This document shows positions 46,471 through 57,736 of a stretch of DNA of 64,000 nt, piece after piece. Source of the stretch: Nemertoderma westbladi (lineage: Eukaryota > Xenacoelomorpha > Nemertodermatida > Nemertodermatidae). Made by a program: the position numbers and the translations under genes. Under the pieces are notes generated by a model. The model did not search any database, was not told the origin of the DNA, and saw only the letters and a list, made by a program, of their open reading frames with translations. Location of the stretch: the NCBI GenBank assembly GCA_032718475.1, contig JAUCBJ010004651.1, positions 79,253-143,252 on the forward strand. The letters run 5' to 3'. Each line of letters opens with the position of its first letter. Position 1 is the first letter of the stretch.

Positions 46471-48638
46471 TTATTGGGAATTCCCATTAACGGGAATAAC
46501 CGTTTATAGAACGGGAATTGACTACTGGACCGCAAGAAAAAAAGGATCTAAAAGCGATAAATTTCGAGAATTATGGCAAAAAGTACTATAATCTTTCAGA
46601 TTTCATTTTGAAACAGTATTAGTTGCAGCATATCCTATTTCTAACAGCGGAACTACCGGCCTAACGTACGTTTAGAGTGAAACAGGAGGGAAGTACAAAT
46701 AAATATATATTCAGCTCGAGTATTAATTGCTGATAAGTGATATTATTATTTAAATAAATTGGAGTTCAGCTGTTAATGCACTACAACTGTAAACTAGGCA
46801 TCGCATAGCAAAGCAACATACCCGGTTGATTTGATTGCTAATCGTCTGAATGTTCACATACAGACTCCGACCTCTCTGACTTATAATTCTAACTAAATTA
46901 ACTGTATTAATGAAACATACTGTAATAAATACGAAAGGATATAATCTATATGACGGATAATCTAATATAATATATATAATATATAATATATATAATATAT
47001 ATATATATTATATATATAATATATATAATATAATATATAATATAATCTATATATATCTATATACAGAGCCTGGCACTTTTTCTCAGCTGGTTTTTCCGAT
47101 AGGTTACGTAACTCTTTACACTTTACGGTTCTCTACACGCAGCTACGTTGTTGACTTCACCAAATGAGTATGCTAGTTAGAATGTGGCAACTACGCACGC
47201 ATGGAACTGAAATGGCGCAATGGTAGTGCGATAGAAAATTATCAGATAAAATGTTTCAGTTTGAAACAACCCCCCCCCCCCCCCTCCCAACCCCCATACT
47301 AATAATTTACTAGATAATAATAACAATAACACACAATAATATTTAATAATGGCCAGTCACTCTTTTCGTAACTGTAGTTAACGCATATAATTTGCAGAAA
47401 TACAATATATTTTCATAACAATTTGGTCCCATACAGAAAATTCGAACAGAGTGCCTCACATAATAAAAATGCCCCGACTATTAATTGTCACCAACTTTCT
47501 TAAATATTCTAAATTAAAATTTTAGGATAAAATATTTCACAAACAATTAAATAAACCCATTTGATATATATGCATATATTATTATCATTAACTAAATAAC
47601 GAATTAAATTAATTAATATTTATAATATCTACATAATATGTTAATATTATTATATTATATTCAAAACTAAAACATAAGCACTATATTTATTGCCAAACAG
47701 AGCACGGTAACTGTATCTACTCAAATAACTTAATAAATTGGTGTTTAAGTTGATATTTTAGATTCAATCTTTATATTTTAGATTCAATCTTTATATTTTA
47801 GATTCAATATATATTTTATATGATTTTTAAACTGTACCAGAATAGTCTGGCACTCCCAATGAGTATTACTATACCACGGTTATACCATGGCTATAAAAAT
47901 ACCTAAAAATAAAAGGTATCGGGGGGCCTCAAGCAGCACAATTTTAATTTAATTAATTCATATTTTATTTATACAATTTTTACATTAAAGTTATATTCTC
48001 AGTCGAACACAAAGGATCTACATTTTTTTTGTACAAATGATACAATAAATTCACTGTGCGACGGAGCTTATGCGGTGAGAGTTACATGACACTTTACGAA
48101 AAAAAAAATCGTCCCGATATGTTTTCCTACTGGAAATCTATTATAAGCTCTACACTATCCCAGTACATCCATCCGTAACCCAAAGAAAGCAACAACGTCT
48201 GCGAGACAAAGAAATAAAATAGTACAATTAATATATTGAACACTACAGAGTGCAGCTGCAACAAACTACTCTAATACCGGTATATATATTTAGTATCAGT
48301 ACGAAAGCACACCAACACCCATATGAATCTCGGGGGCACCACATGGAGGAATTGATACAAAAAGTATTCGGGGACAAATAAAAAATGATTTTAATTTTAT
48401 AACAAATTGATAAAACAACTTTTCATGCAAACGAAACAAGAAACGCGTCAGTAAAACTGGTTCAACTGCGAAAACAAAGACGCTTAAAAAGTTACAACAT
48501 CTTATTCAGAGTTAAAAATATGTTACCATATTATATACAACAAAAATGAAAAATGGGCACACGCTGTTGTAATTCAGATACCAGTAAATAAAATCATGAG
48601 GTATTCATTCTTATAGACGAACCTCGTTGTCTAACTGT
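46471..48638. other. Intergenic sequence and TUT 3' UTR
   Basis: AT-rich. A TA-rich microsatellite lies at 46968-47065, a C14 tract at about 47271 and three TTTATATTTTAGATTCAATC repeats at 47753-47815. A minus-strand AATAAA (plus TTTATT at 47964-47969) is a candidate poly(A) signal for the TUT gene. Confidence 0.45.
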
Positions 48639-49841
48639 CTAGTATTTGGGTGGCGTACCATGGTGGCCCCCACGGCTCGCTACGTAGACAGTGGTTGGTA
48701 TAGGTTGGCGCTGACCGCTGGAAGCCCCACCCCTCGGTAAACCAGTCTCTGGGGGGCCCGTGAACCTTACACCTATATTCCTAGGGCCAGAATGTCCCAT
48801 GGACTTCAAAATGGGGGATGTCCCAGCGTGACTCTGCGCTAACTGGTCCCAAGCTGTAGTCGTAGCTCTAGCAGGGACTGCGACATGTCCCACACTCGCG
48901 GGACCAACTCCCTGAAACAAACACGACTCTATCTGTTCGTTGGTGTAGACGGTCCTACTGGGTAGCCAGGAGGTGGGGGGATGGGGCGGGGCCCCCATGG
49001 TGGAAGGGGGGAACCGGGGGGCCAGACCCGCGAACGTTAGCCCCCTGGGGTTGGGGAACCCGGGCTGGGTGCCCCCCACTGGCGGGTTAAACCTCGGCTG
49101 GGATACCCCCGATGGGTTATGTTTCGAGGGTTCGAGCCCACCTCCCCGCCCTTCCCGGTGATGCTCTTGCACCCGCTGTTGTTCCCCGTACTGCTCGCTG
49201 ATTGACCGTTGTCGTTTGCCCCCTCTCCCCCGCACGCTGATCTGCCCCATGAGAGACGCGAGTTCGTCTGTAGGATTAGCAGTTGCCAGCAACCTCGGTA
49301 CGTCGCTGTCACTACGTTTTCGCATCTGGATATTGTGACGCCGGCGATGAGATTTACTCGCGCTACCTTGTTTACTATCGTTACCTTGGTTACTCGCGCT
49401 ACCTTGTTTACCAACGTTACCTTGGTTACCCGCGATACCTTGTTTACTTGTGTTACCTTGGTTACTAGCAGTACTACTCCGGTTGCCTCGGTTACTCCGT
49501 GTTACAGTCATAGATTGTTGGGGCGAGCCGTGCGTTTGAGTGTAGGACGTCGGGATTGCCGTCTGACCGCCGCCTGGGGGCGCTGCGACACGCTGCCCCG
49601 GCGGGATGAACTCCGGTTTCTTGGCGGCTCCGCCAGGGGGCGCTGCGGACCACTCGTTCTGCCCCCGTTTGTCACGGTTTTGGCCCCTCCCTTTCCCCCT
49701 CTTTCTGCCCCCCTCGTCCGCCCGGTTGCCCCCCTCCTTGCCCCCTGGATCAGCTCCCGTCCGGTTCTGATCCGCTCTCGGACACTCCCTGGCAACGTGT
49801 CCGATGTGTCCGCAAACTCGGCAGCACCGGTCCGACGGTAC
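48639..49841 (-). CDS. TUT4/7-like uridylyltransferase, last exon (CCHC knuckle and tail)
   Basis: Terminal exon, phase 0, after the acceptor TATTATTACAG. It starts VPSDRCCRVCGHIGHVAREC, the knuckle C-x2-C-x4-H-x4-C that directly follows the catalytic domain in TUT4/TUT7. The remaining 380 residues are low complexity: Gly/Arg/Lys-rich, then three 12-residue Asn/Gln/Gly/Ser repeats of the NQGNVGKQGSAS type (about 49385-49495), then Pro/Gly-rich sequence ending PPKY. TUT4/7 tails are also disordered but usually carry one more knuckle, which is absent here. The stop is at 48639-48641. The exon is GC-rich, unlike its surroundings. Confidence 0.88.
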   Translation of the reverse strand, partial: VPSDRCCRVCGHIGHVARECPRADQNRTGADPGGKEGGNRADEGGRKRGKGRGQNRDKRGQNEWSAAPPGGAAKKPEFIPPGQRVAAPPGGGQTAIPTSYTQTHGSPQQSMTVTRSNRGNRSSTASNQGNTSKQGIAGNQGNVGKQGSASNQGNDSKQGSASKSHRRRHNIQMRKRSDSDVPRLLATANPTDELASLMGQISVRGRGGKRQRSISEQYGEQQRVQEHHREGRGGGLEPSKHNPSGVSQPRFNPPVGGTQPGFPNPRGLTFAGLAPRFPPSTMGAPPHPPTSWLPSRTVYTNEQIESCLFQGVGPASVGHVAVPARATTTAWDQLAQSHAGTSPILKSMGHSGPRNIGVRFTGPPETGLPRGGASSGQRQPIPTTVYVASRGGHHGTPPKY

Positions 49842-50499
49842 CTGTAATAATAATTATATCGCTCACTCAATCATAGATACTTACATGTAACTGAACAGAT
49901 ACGATAACTCAATAATGCAGATATGGGGGATAATTCGACGCGTTTGGGTTAGAATAACGTGCCACTGTAACCTGCTCCTTTCCCTAAATTGATAATTTCA
50001 CATTGAGACGAGATATTATTTCGCCGAGATGGAATTTCCCCCCAACCATGTCTCCAATAGGCGATTATTGATTCATTTAAAATGTGACTGACGGAAATTC
50101 GAATTACTTAAAAATACATCTTTGAGTTGAGATCCCCCATGTGGATCACAAAAAAAAGTTACTTTACATAAAGCTACAAGCGTTAAAAAAAGTGTCTCCG
50201 GGTACCTCCGGAGAATCGGTGTACGCCTCCGGTGTAAAAATTATTAGTTAGTAAAAATTATTTACTTGGTACCTTAAAAAACACTATAAAATAGCTATAT
50301 ATACCACATAATCCTATATTCTAGAATAATACAATCGTAAAAAGTGCAAAAGCTACTGTAAAAATCTTCAAAATGTTGGCCACGAGCTTCATAAGTACCA
50401 AATTAGGATATCTAAACCATTTTCATTGGTGATATGGATGTTAATTTTTGATGTTAAGTGTGACCCTTTTTAAATTGACAGTCGGAGAGACATTATTAC
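49842..50499 (-). other. TUT intron 3
   Basis: 658 bp with donor CAG|GTAATA and acceptor TATTATTACAG. It contains one copy of the dispersed repeat with TGTAACCTGCTCCTTTCCCT (about 49965). Confidence 0.85.
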
Positions 50500-50901
50500 C
50501 TGTTTGCCGTCCGTCAACCAGAACTTATCCAGGAAGAAGAACTCCGCGTTCTTCCCTATAGCGTTATCGCGTTGGCTGGACACACCGAATCGGTGTCGCG
50601 CGTTCACGAACACCGTGCGGATGTACAAGGACATCGCCTTGGAGAGACCGCCCCCGAGGTTGTGGTTCAGATCGAAGGGGTCCTCGATGGCCATGGCCTT
50701 GCCGGTCCATCGTTTCTCGAAGCAGGTGAGCGGCTCCCCTCTGCGGACCGTGACCACGTCGTAGGGGAACCGGTAGCGGGAGTAGTAGTCCATCATGGCG
50801 ACCCAGAGTTCGGTGACGGGTTCGCGGTTACGGGGGCTGAAGGATTCCGCGATCAGATTAAAGTCTTCCGCGAAGTAAACGTTCCAACCGTCGACGAGAA
50901 T
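50500..50901 (-). CDS. TUT4/7-like uridylyltransferase, exon 3 (PAP-associated domain)
   Basis: 134 codons, phase 0 at both ends (acceptor ATCCCGTTCAG, donor CAG|GTAATA). It encodes the second half of the catalytic module: LVDGWNVYFAEDFN, the PAP-associated segment VTELWVAMMDYYSRYRFPYD, and the nucleotide-recognition stretch GKAMAIEDPFDLNHNLGGG, nearly identical in spirit to vertebrate TUT4/7. It ends FWLTDGKQ, right before the zinc knuckle. This domain gives UTP selectivity in the family. Confidence 0.93.
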
Positions 50902-51503
50902 CTGAACGGGATAAATATAATTAAACTCTGAAATTATTAAAATATACATTTTCAAATAGACGTAACTTGTGTAGAATTATGTTTAAGCGAGGAAATTGAT
51001 ACAATGACAATTACCGGTCCTGTGGTGTTTTTAGGCATTATTGAGGACTGCTGAATATAAATTAAGTGAATCAGAACATAAATAACAATAATTAATGGCA
51101 ATAATTTTTGACAAAAAGTATTGCAATAATTTTAGTTTCCCGAGACAGGTTGATCTTCGTTTAAGTTTTTTGTGATTTAAACCCTTAACATTGTATCCTC
51201 TCATTTTTGTACTCCGGTTGGACCTGCATTCCACCATATAAATGTTACCAATAGCAATAAATTTAATGTATTAGGCTTATCATTAAACAAAAACCATGCT
51301 AAAATTGAAAGTATTTCATAAAATAGGTACCAGTGGTTGATTATAGAGCATTAACCATCTATGTGGAGAATGAATAAATATAATAGGCCTACCAAATTAC
51401 TGACAGAAAAACTAATTGAGATACAGTGAAGGAACTTTGGTGACTTCAAATATAGGGTATATATCATGTTCTACTAAGTGGTTGAAATAGACCAAGTTAA
51501 AAA

Positions 51504-52922
51504 TTACGTCCGTTACGGTAAAAACGGAAAATTTTGAAATTATTAGAGGAAGGGGTGATGTATTCGACTCATTGCTTTCAGTGCAAAGCAAACGTATTGT
51601 CTATACTTATTGTCTTATAACTTGAGACAAAAAACTAACATCATTGCAGTAAGTCTTTCTTGTGTATTTTCTCGTAACGGACGTAAATGGTTAGCAATAG
51701 AGCAGTGACCATCTCCTACACTCTGCAAACAGCGCTACAGTCCTGTAATTTCTCCAATTATGTTGGTTGCTGGTTTGTTTTTCGCTATTAACAGCCGAAC
51801 CTGAAGGATTGGCTATACTTATATTGTGTTACTGATAGTAAGGCTGCCTTTATTGCCTTTATGCCAAAATGTAGCTCTTCTGCACCTCTGGACTTCTTTT
51901 TATGCAAAATACTATATTAAAAAATATTCAGTGTGACTTAAGTAATGGATTTGCACACTTGTTTAGTTGAAAACATCAATTTACAAGCAATGGAAAGTAA
52001 CACCATGTAACATAATTGCACAGTTACGTCCGTTACAGGAGATGGTTACGTCCGTTACGAAAATCAATTGCAAACTGTATGAAAACCAGTGGTCAGTAGC
52101 CCTAAATTGTTTTATTGATATGTTCGGCATCTATTCTGTAATCATTACTAAGAAGGGTTTGTCAGAACATTGCTTCAATTCGCACGAATATTGATGAGAA
52201 CATGGCTACCTCAGAAATTCAATTTTGTGCGATTACGTCCGTTACAGGTGTATTAGCTTGCCCTATATGCACATGCAATTATTTAATAATAATCTGGTGT
52301 ATTTAAATTATAGTAGGCCTACCAGTGGTCCAGCAACACCACACAAAATATTTATAAAAAATACTCAGTTCTGTTCGCAGTGGAGGCCTTTAACCCTATC
52401 CATACCGGGGTACTTTAGAAGCTCAAACTACCAGGGGGGGGGGGGGGGACTTTTGGGGACGTAAAGTTTGTAAGCATATAACTTTGTGTGGTGTGATGAT
52501 ATTACTTTAAAGTAAAAAGTTTTAGATACAAAATTTATTCCTCTTTTCAAATATGCCACACACTAATGCTCAAATATAATATTTATATACTATAATTATG
52601 TTTAAATTGATTTTAAATTGATATTAAATTGATTGAATTATAAATTTCACTCCTACAATAGTTCAGCAATAATATGACAGTTTCAGAGACAGGTCAGTTT
52701 ACGTGTCATTTTCATGGTCATAAATAATAATATGACAATTAATTTTTGTTTTAAGATAAAGAATAATAAATTTTAGGAAAAGTAACGGAATTTCACTTGC
52801 AATAAATGTGGTTTGGATTTGAACCAAGCAATCAAATAAAGTGCGTCTCCAAAAGTCCCCCCCCCCCCCCCCCCCCCCGGTATGGATAGGGTTAAACTCT
52901 GTGATAGTTACGTCCATTACCG
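51504..52922. repeat. Dispersed TTACGTCCGTTAC motif series
   Basis: The motif TTACGTCCGTTACSG occurs at about 51504, 52024, 52046, 52233 and, with one change, 52908. It occurs inverted at 51673-51687. Spacing is irregular, so this is not a simple tandem array. Confidence 0.75.
52394..52891. mobile_element. piggyBac-like MITE (498 bp)
   Basis: Flanked by TTAA at 52390-52393 and 52892-52895, with ends CCCTATCCATACCGG and its complement. The inverted repeats continue, with an offset, through G16/C21 homopolymers into GACTTTTGGGGACG on the left and the complement of GACTTTTGGAGACG on the right. The TTAA duplication and CCCT ends are diagnostic of the piggyBac superfamily. No transposase. Confidence 0.88.
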
Positions 52923-53649
52923 TGGAATTGCCCCGCATGATGTTTCGCATCCGCATCCGCACCCATGGCATGCGGATGTTACATACACTATTCAAGCATC
53001 CTGTCTGAAGGCCCAGCAACCACTCAATTAAATTTTCAATAATAGTTACTTTTACCTTATGATATTTTTTTATTTTATCTTAAAATTACACTAACACTAA
53101 AAATACACTAACACTCGATGGGAACAATATAAAAAATGTTTGTTGTGTTATTGTTTTGTTATATGATGTCCGATTCTGTTCTATAACCTTAGACTCTTGT
53201 TAGTTTATTAATATAATATTAGAATATACTATTAAAATGCTGGTATAACCTTGATGTAAAAGGGAGGCCACGCAAAAACATATATGTTTTAATAGACATC
53301 CGCATCTATGACCTATGTACAGTACAGAGTGGGCGTAGCGAGGGAGTTGTACATAACAAAGGTGATAAACGCTGAATAGTGCCCTTTACCTTGGCAGCCT
53401 TTTTGGTAAAGATGGCCTTATTCAATTCTAAAATATCGTGCTGCTCGAAGGCTTGTAAAAAAAGAAGCTCTTACAAATTCCTCCTAAGATCCTAAAAATT
53501 CGAGTTTGAGGAAAAATATGAGATAGCCGCTTGCAGAATTAAAAATTTCCATTCAATTCGGCACGTGTTTTAAACAATTTCCAAAATAAGGGGCGTTACC
53601 ACCCACCCCCCCCCCCCCCCCCCTAACTAAAATTTAATAACTTCCGTAC

Positions 53650-54213
53650 CTTAGGGGGTTCAACTTCCCCCCGGGGATAAATCTCCTGCAAAACCGGCAG
53701 AACAGGTGGATTCCGTTGTTGCAGGAAGTGAATGAGCATAAGGATGTAGGCGTAGGATGATAAGGAGCCCTTCGAGGCGTCGCCTATATCGCACTGCTTC
53801 GCTAACGCCTTCATCATAAACCCTAAAGGTTTAACTCTTCGGTCTAACTCGCAATATGTCCGCAGCAACCGGCTGTTGTAAACGCCCAGAACGTTGTACA
53901 GACTGATATCGCCCTCGAGGTCGGAGGGGAGATGGAGGAACTTAACGATGGGAACCTTAGCAGAGGTTATGGAGAGGACGTTAGCAAACTCCTCCCGGAG
54001 TTTCCGCATTTGTTTCCCGAGGTTGGCGATCACGGCTTCTTGGTGGACCCCGGACGCGTCCGGAATGTCCGACATCGTCATGCATATGTCGAGGTCCGAG
54101 TGCCGGAATCCGAAGCCGTTTACGGACGAGCCGAATAGCTCGAGTCGGGCAGTCGGGTAGTACTCGACGACAATGTCGAGGATAGAGCGGATTATCGACT
54201 GTCGGTCGGCAAC
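53650..54213 (-). CDS. TUT4/7-like uridylyltransferase, exon 2 (catalytic nucleotidyltransferase)
   Basis: 188 codons, phase 0 at both ends (acceptor ATTCCCGTAG, donor AAG|GTACGG). It carries the active polymerase-beta-like fold. The GS motif is LFGSSVNGFGF (residues 26-36 of the exon), the metal-binding pair is SDLDICM (Asp40 and Asp42), and the third Asp is in EGDISLYN (Asp102). TSAKVPIVKF and CDIGDASKGSLSSYAYILML are characteristic of TUT4/TUT7. The enzyme adds uridines to RNA 3' ends, e.g. pre-let-7 and deadenylated mRNA in the cytoplasm (family knowledge). All three catalytic Asp are present, so activity is expected. Confidence 0.95.
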
Positions 54214-55914
54214 CTACGGGAATTAATTAGAAATAAAATAAAAAAAGTTATAAAATAAATATGTACCGGTACCGGTACTAGGTATACAAGATACATTAGC
54301 ACTGAAAAAATAACAGGAAGGGGGAAGGGGGGGGGGGGGGGAAGGGGGGGTTGTCTTTGTTTTGGATTCGTTACTTTTGAACAAATTTGGACTCTTAATA
54401 GAGTAAAATCGACGCAACTACCATCTGCTTATCTGCAACTGCAACCTGTTCTAATTACTTCGTCTTGTTTTGGTTTGAATAACGCACCATTGTAACCTGC
54501 TCTGTTACCTTAATTGGTACAGTATATACTTAACTTTGTTATTTCGCCGAAAGTGTGTTCTGGGTTTTGTCATTCCCACAGATTAGATTTCAAAAACAAA
54601 AAGTATCAATTATATATATTAAATCAAAATGCATTTTTGTGTGGCATTTAGTATGATGATACCCAAGGTAATAATAACCTATGTGGGATAATGTAGGTGA
54701 ACAAAATACGAAGGCCCTCCTCAATGATAGTCAGACAACAGGAGTCAATGTCGTAAATATTCATTCTAGAACATGTATTTATTTAAAATGGGTTGAACCA
54801 GTTACAGAGTAGTGGCACAAACAAGCGAGAAACATAGTGTAGTTAAGGTGAGTTGTTTCTATCCCCTGCCTCCTGTCTGACAACCGTCGTAGTCGGCTTA
54901 GGTAGCCCAGTGAGTGCACAGGCTTCCATACAATGCTATGATAACGTATATAGGCCTACTGTATAAGAAGGTACAATGTAAGCACTGCTATGTATAATTC
55001 ATAGAAATTCGTAATTCTATAGTAATTCATTCCAGAACGCCGCCTTTTATCACAATTTAGCGAATTCGCCAAATGCTGTTTCGAACTAAAATTTTTTTAG
55101 TAACAATTTTTGCTCTCTGGAAAATGAAGTTTACGGAGCACAATAAACTTGCGTATTAAAATGGTAAGATAATGTAGGGGGATTTAGAATCGGTTTATTT
55201 TTAATCAGAACTTTACTGGCAATTGACTGTTGCAAAAGGTACATATTGTCAATTTCAAACTGTTGCCAAGAAAACAGGGAGCAAAATTATATTGTATTCC
55301 TACAATATGAATTGTTATGCTCTGGGGAAGGGATGGATGTGTTGGTGTTCAAGAACATTAATTACTCATGTATAATTATTTTTTTCAATGGGAAGAGCCT
55401 CGACTCCAAGTCATAAACCAAGTATATAATATGATAAATGATAAAATATAACTAAATTCGGTATTATAGAATTAGGTTTCCGGTACCAGTAGTATAATAT
55501 ATTCTTTCAATAAGGTATATACCGGTACCATTTTCATAGTTTTGAATTTTAGATTCCTGGTTGTGTCTTCAAATTGAAAATAAACATTCTACTAGGAATA
55601 TTTTCCATCTATAAATATAAATATCTTGAAATCGAATTACAGCCAAATACTATCAATAAAGGATTATCAGAGATTTGAGGCGTGGCCTCAAAGAAAATAG
55701 TCATGAAATTGAGTCATAAGATGGAGGGAGGAAGGGAGTCACTACGATGTATTGAATACGAGTAAACTATATTGTTATTTAGAAGTAAATTTTGACATAA
55801 GTAGGTAAGGAGGACATTAAAGTATTCTATATACAAATAAATAATAATATTATGTTGTTAAACTCACTAAATTAATTCTACAGGAATACTAATAAACCTA
55901 TAATAAATGATTAC
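54214..55914 (-). other. TUT intron 1
   Basis: 1.7 kb, donor GAG|GTAATC. It contains a G-rich tract near 54329-54350, one copy of the dispersed TGTAACCTGCTC repeat (about 54470-54525) and otherwise AT-rich sequence without features. Confidence 0.85.
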
Positions 55915-57523
55915 CTCCTGTTGGGACTGCGAGAAGTTGGTTAGAATCCCGTTGATTGCCGAGTCCACGGCATCGTGGAATGCCTTCGGGAGCTGCCGCA
56001 AGGGGAGCAACTTCTTAACGGGACCCTCCCGCTCCTGGGGACAGTCGTCCCGTTTGTGTCCGCAGTTGTGACACGAAGTGCAGACCAACTTCCTCCTAAA
56101 CGAGGGAGTCAAAACCGCGGCGTTAAACTGAAACAAAGTATTATTAGTAACCGATTCGCTTTGAGTTAATTTACTTTCTATATTAGAAACTAATTTATTT
56201 ATTTTATTAGATTTATTTATTGTTTTCTGGGTGGCGTCTTCCGATGTTTCTATAAGGTAACGCAGGGCTTCCCCGTTACCGCCCCGTCGCACCACGCAAC
56301 AACCGCCGTCGCCGTCCAACTCAACGTCGAAGTCCAACATCTCGGGCCCACAATCGCATTCGCCGAACGGAACTATGCAGGTCGGACACACGTAATCCTT
56401 CGGGGAGTAGTTGGGACAGGAGGAACGGTGCAGAACGCTGTTACAAGCCGCGCATAAAGGCGTCTTACACAGACGTTTCGCCCATCGTACGACTGTATTC
56501 GAGTCTTCCTCGGGGAGGAAACCGCTAGTGTCGCTAAAGTAAGCGAAACTAGAAGCGAAGCAGCTCACTAAGAACCGCGACGACGAATCAAACTTGACGC
56601 ACTGCGCGGCGTTCCGCAGAGTGAATGGATCCTCTATGGACATCCTCTTCCACCCGTTCCAGGCAGCCCGAGTCAATACCAGCTGGTCTACGGAGACCTT
56701 GTCGAGGGTTGTCACGGTAATAACGTTGAGTTTGTAGTCGAATTCCGCGAAGTATTTGAGTAGAGAGACCCAAAGATCGCCTAGTCTCTCTGTGTTTGCG
56801 GAAGTCCATTTGGTGTATCTGGAGATTAAAGATGCGTCGTTTTCGTCTAACAGAATGTTGTTAATAATCTCGTCTATTAATGCGTTGATTTCCTTTTCGG
56901 ACAGGATTTCATGTAGGACTGGGAGCGCGCGAATGGGTCGTTGTTGTAGGAAGTGGATCGCCATCAGGATGTAGCAATGAGGCGAGGGCGTGGCCTCAGT
57001 GGGTTGATCCACATCGCAGATTCGAGCCCAATGACGTAGGATCAAACTGAGGGACTTCGCTAAAGGGTTGAGAGTGAAATAAACTCGGATTAGAACAGCG
57101 GTCTGGATGCCGTAGAAATTGTTACAGGAACAACAACAACGCAATCCAGACTGGCGATGCGTGAACACGATCTTAGGACAAGTATCGTTGAATTTCTCTA
57201 CGACGTTCGTGTAAGTATCAGGGGATTTGTTAAGAGCGTCGACGATTTTAAGAAGCGCAGCCGGTTGGTTTATTCGTTCTATTTCCAGGTCTATATCGAT
57301 GTTGGAGTAATGGAGAGCTGCTGTGGATAAAGAGCTTCCGTACATGGAACATTTATACAGACTAAACTCGGACAAACAGGAGCGGATTAGTTGTCGGAAA
57401 CCCTGGAATACAGAATGGCGTTCCGAAAAGTCGGTCTGGTTGCAGCTGTGTTCCAGGACTCCCAGTAATCTTTTCTCTATTGAAGAAGCGTGTCGCGCGT
57501 CCATTTTGATGGGGGTCTCCGGT
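55915..57523 (-). CDS. TUT4/7-like uridylyltransferase, exon 1 identified (pseudo-nucleotidyltransferase, Cys cluster, CCHC)
   Basis: The acceptor-like TTTGTATAG precedes 57523. ATG at 57504 in AAAATGG context is the likely start, giving 530 codons here and 1252 residues for the four exons. The order matches the LIN28-interacting module of TUT4/7. MYGSSLSTAA has the GS motif, but SNIDID replaces the first catalytic Asp by Asn, so this copy is a pseudoenzyme. The PAP-associated segment contains RLGDLWVSLLKY and RMSIEDPFTL. An extra cysteine cluster (56350-56469) is unusual for the family. Then comes the knuckle C-x2-C-x4-H-x4-C (about 56041-56082). The N-terminal zinc finger of vertebrate proteins is absent or lies on an unseen upstream exon. 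Confidence 0.88.
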
Positions 57524-57736
57524 CTATACAAATTGAAAAATATTATAGCCCTAACATTTACATATACCGTGATATAGGCTACTGCAGTCTCGTACTGTAG
57601 GTAGGAGGACAGTCAGACTAGGCCTATCTGACTACAGGACTATAGCATATCAGCATATACCCAAGCACCAAGCCCAAGGCTGCAAGGCCATGATATACCT
57701 GTCAGCCTGTATACTCAGGACTGCAGGCATGGCAGG
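57524..57736 (-). other. Sequence upstream of the TUT exon
   Basis: AT-rich, with TAGGCCTA motifs. No TATA box or further exon could be placed. It is either the 5' flank/UTR or an intron. Confidence 0.4.

Larger units (their letters stand above)
50902..53649 (-). other. TUT intron 2
   Basis: 2.75 kb, donor AAG|GTACGG. It holds a piggyBac-like MITE (52394-52891), six dispersed copies of TTACGTCCGTTAC-like motifs (51504-52922) and C/G tracts (52434, 52858, 53608). No exon seen. Confidence 0.8.

Noticed and set aside
52800-52830. B-box word GGTTCAAATCC near the right end of the piggyBac-like MITE
   Set aside because: No A box at the required distance; it is inside the MITE end.
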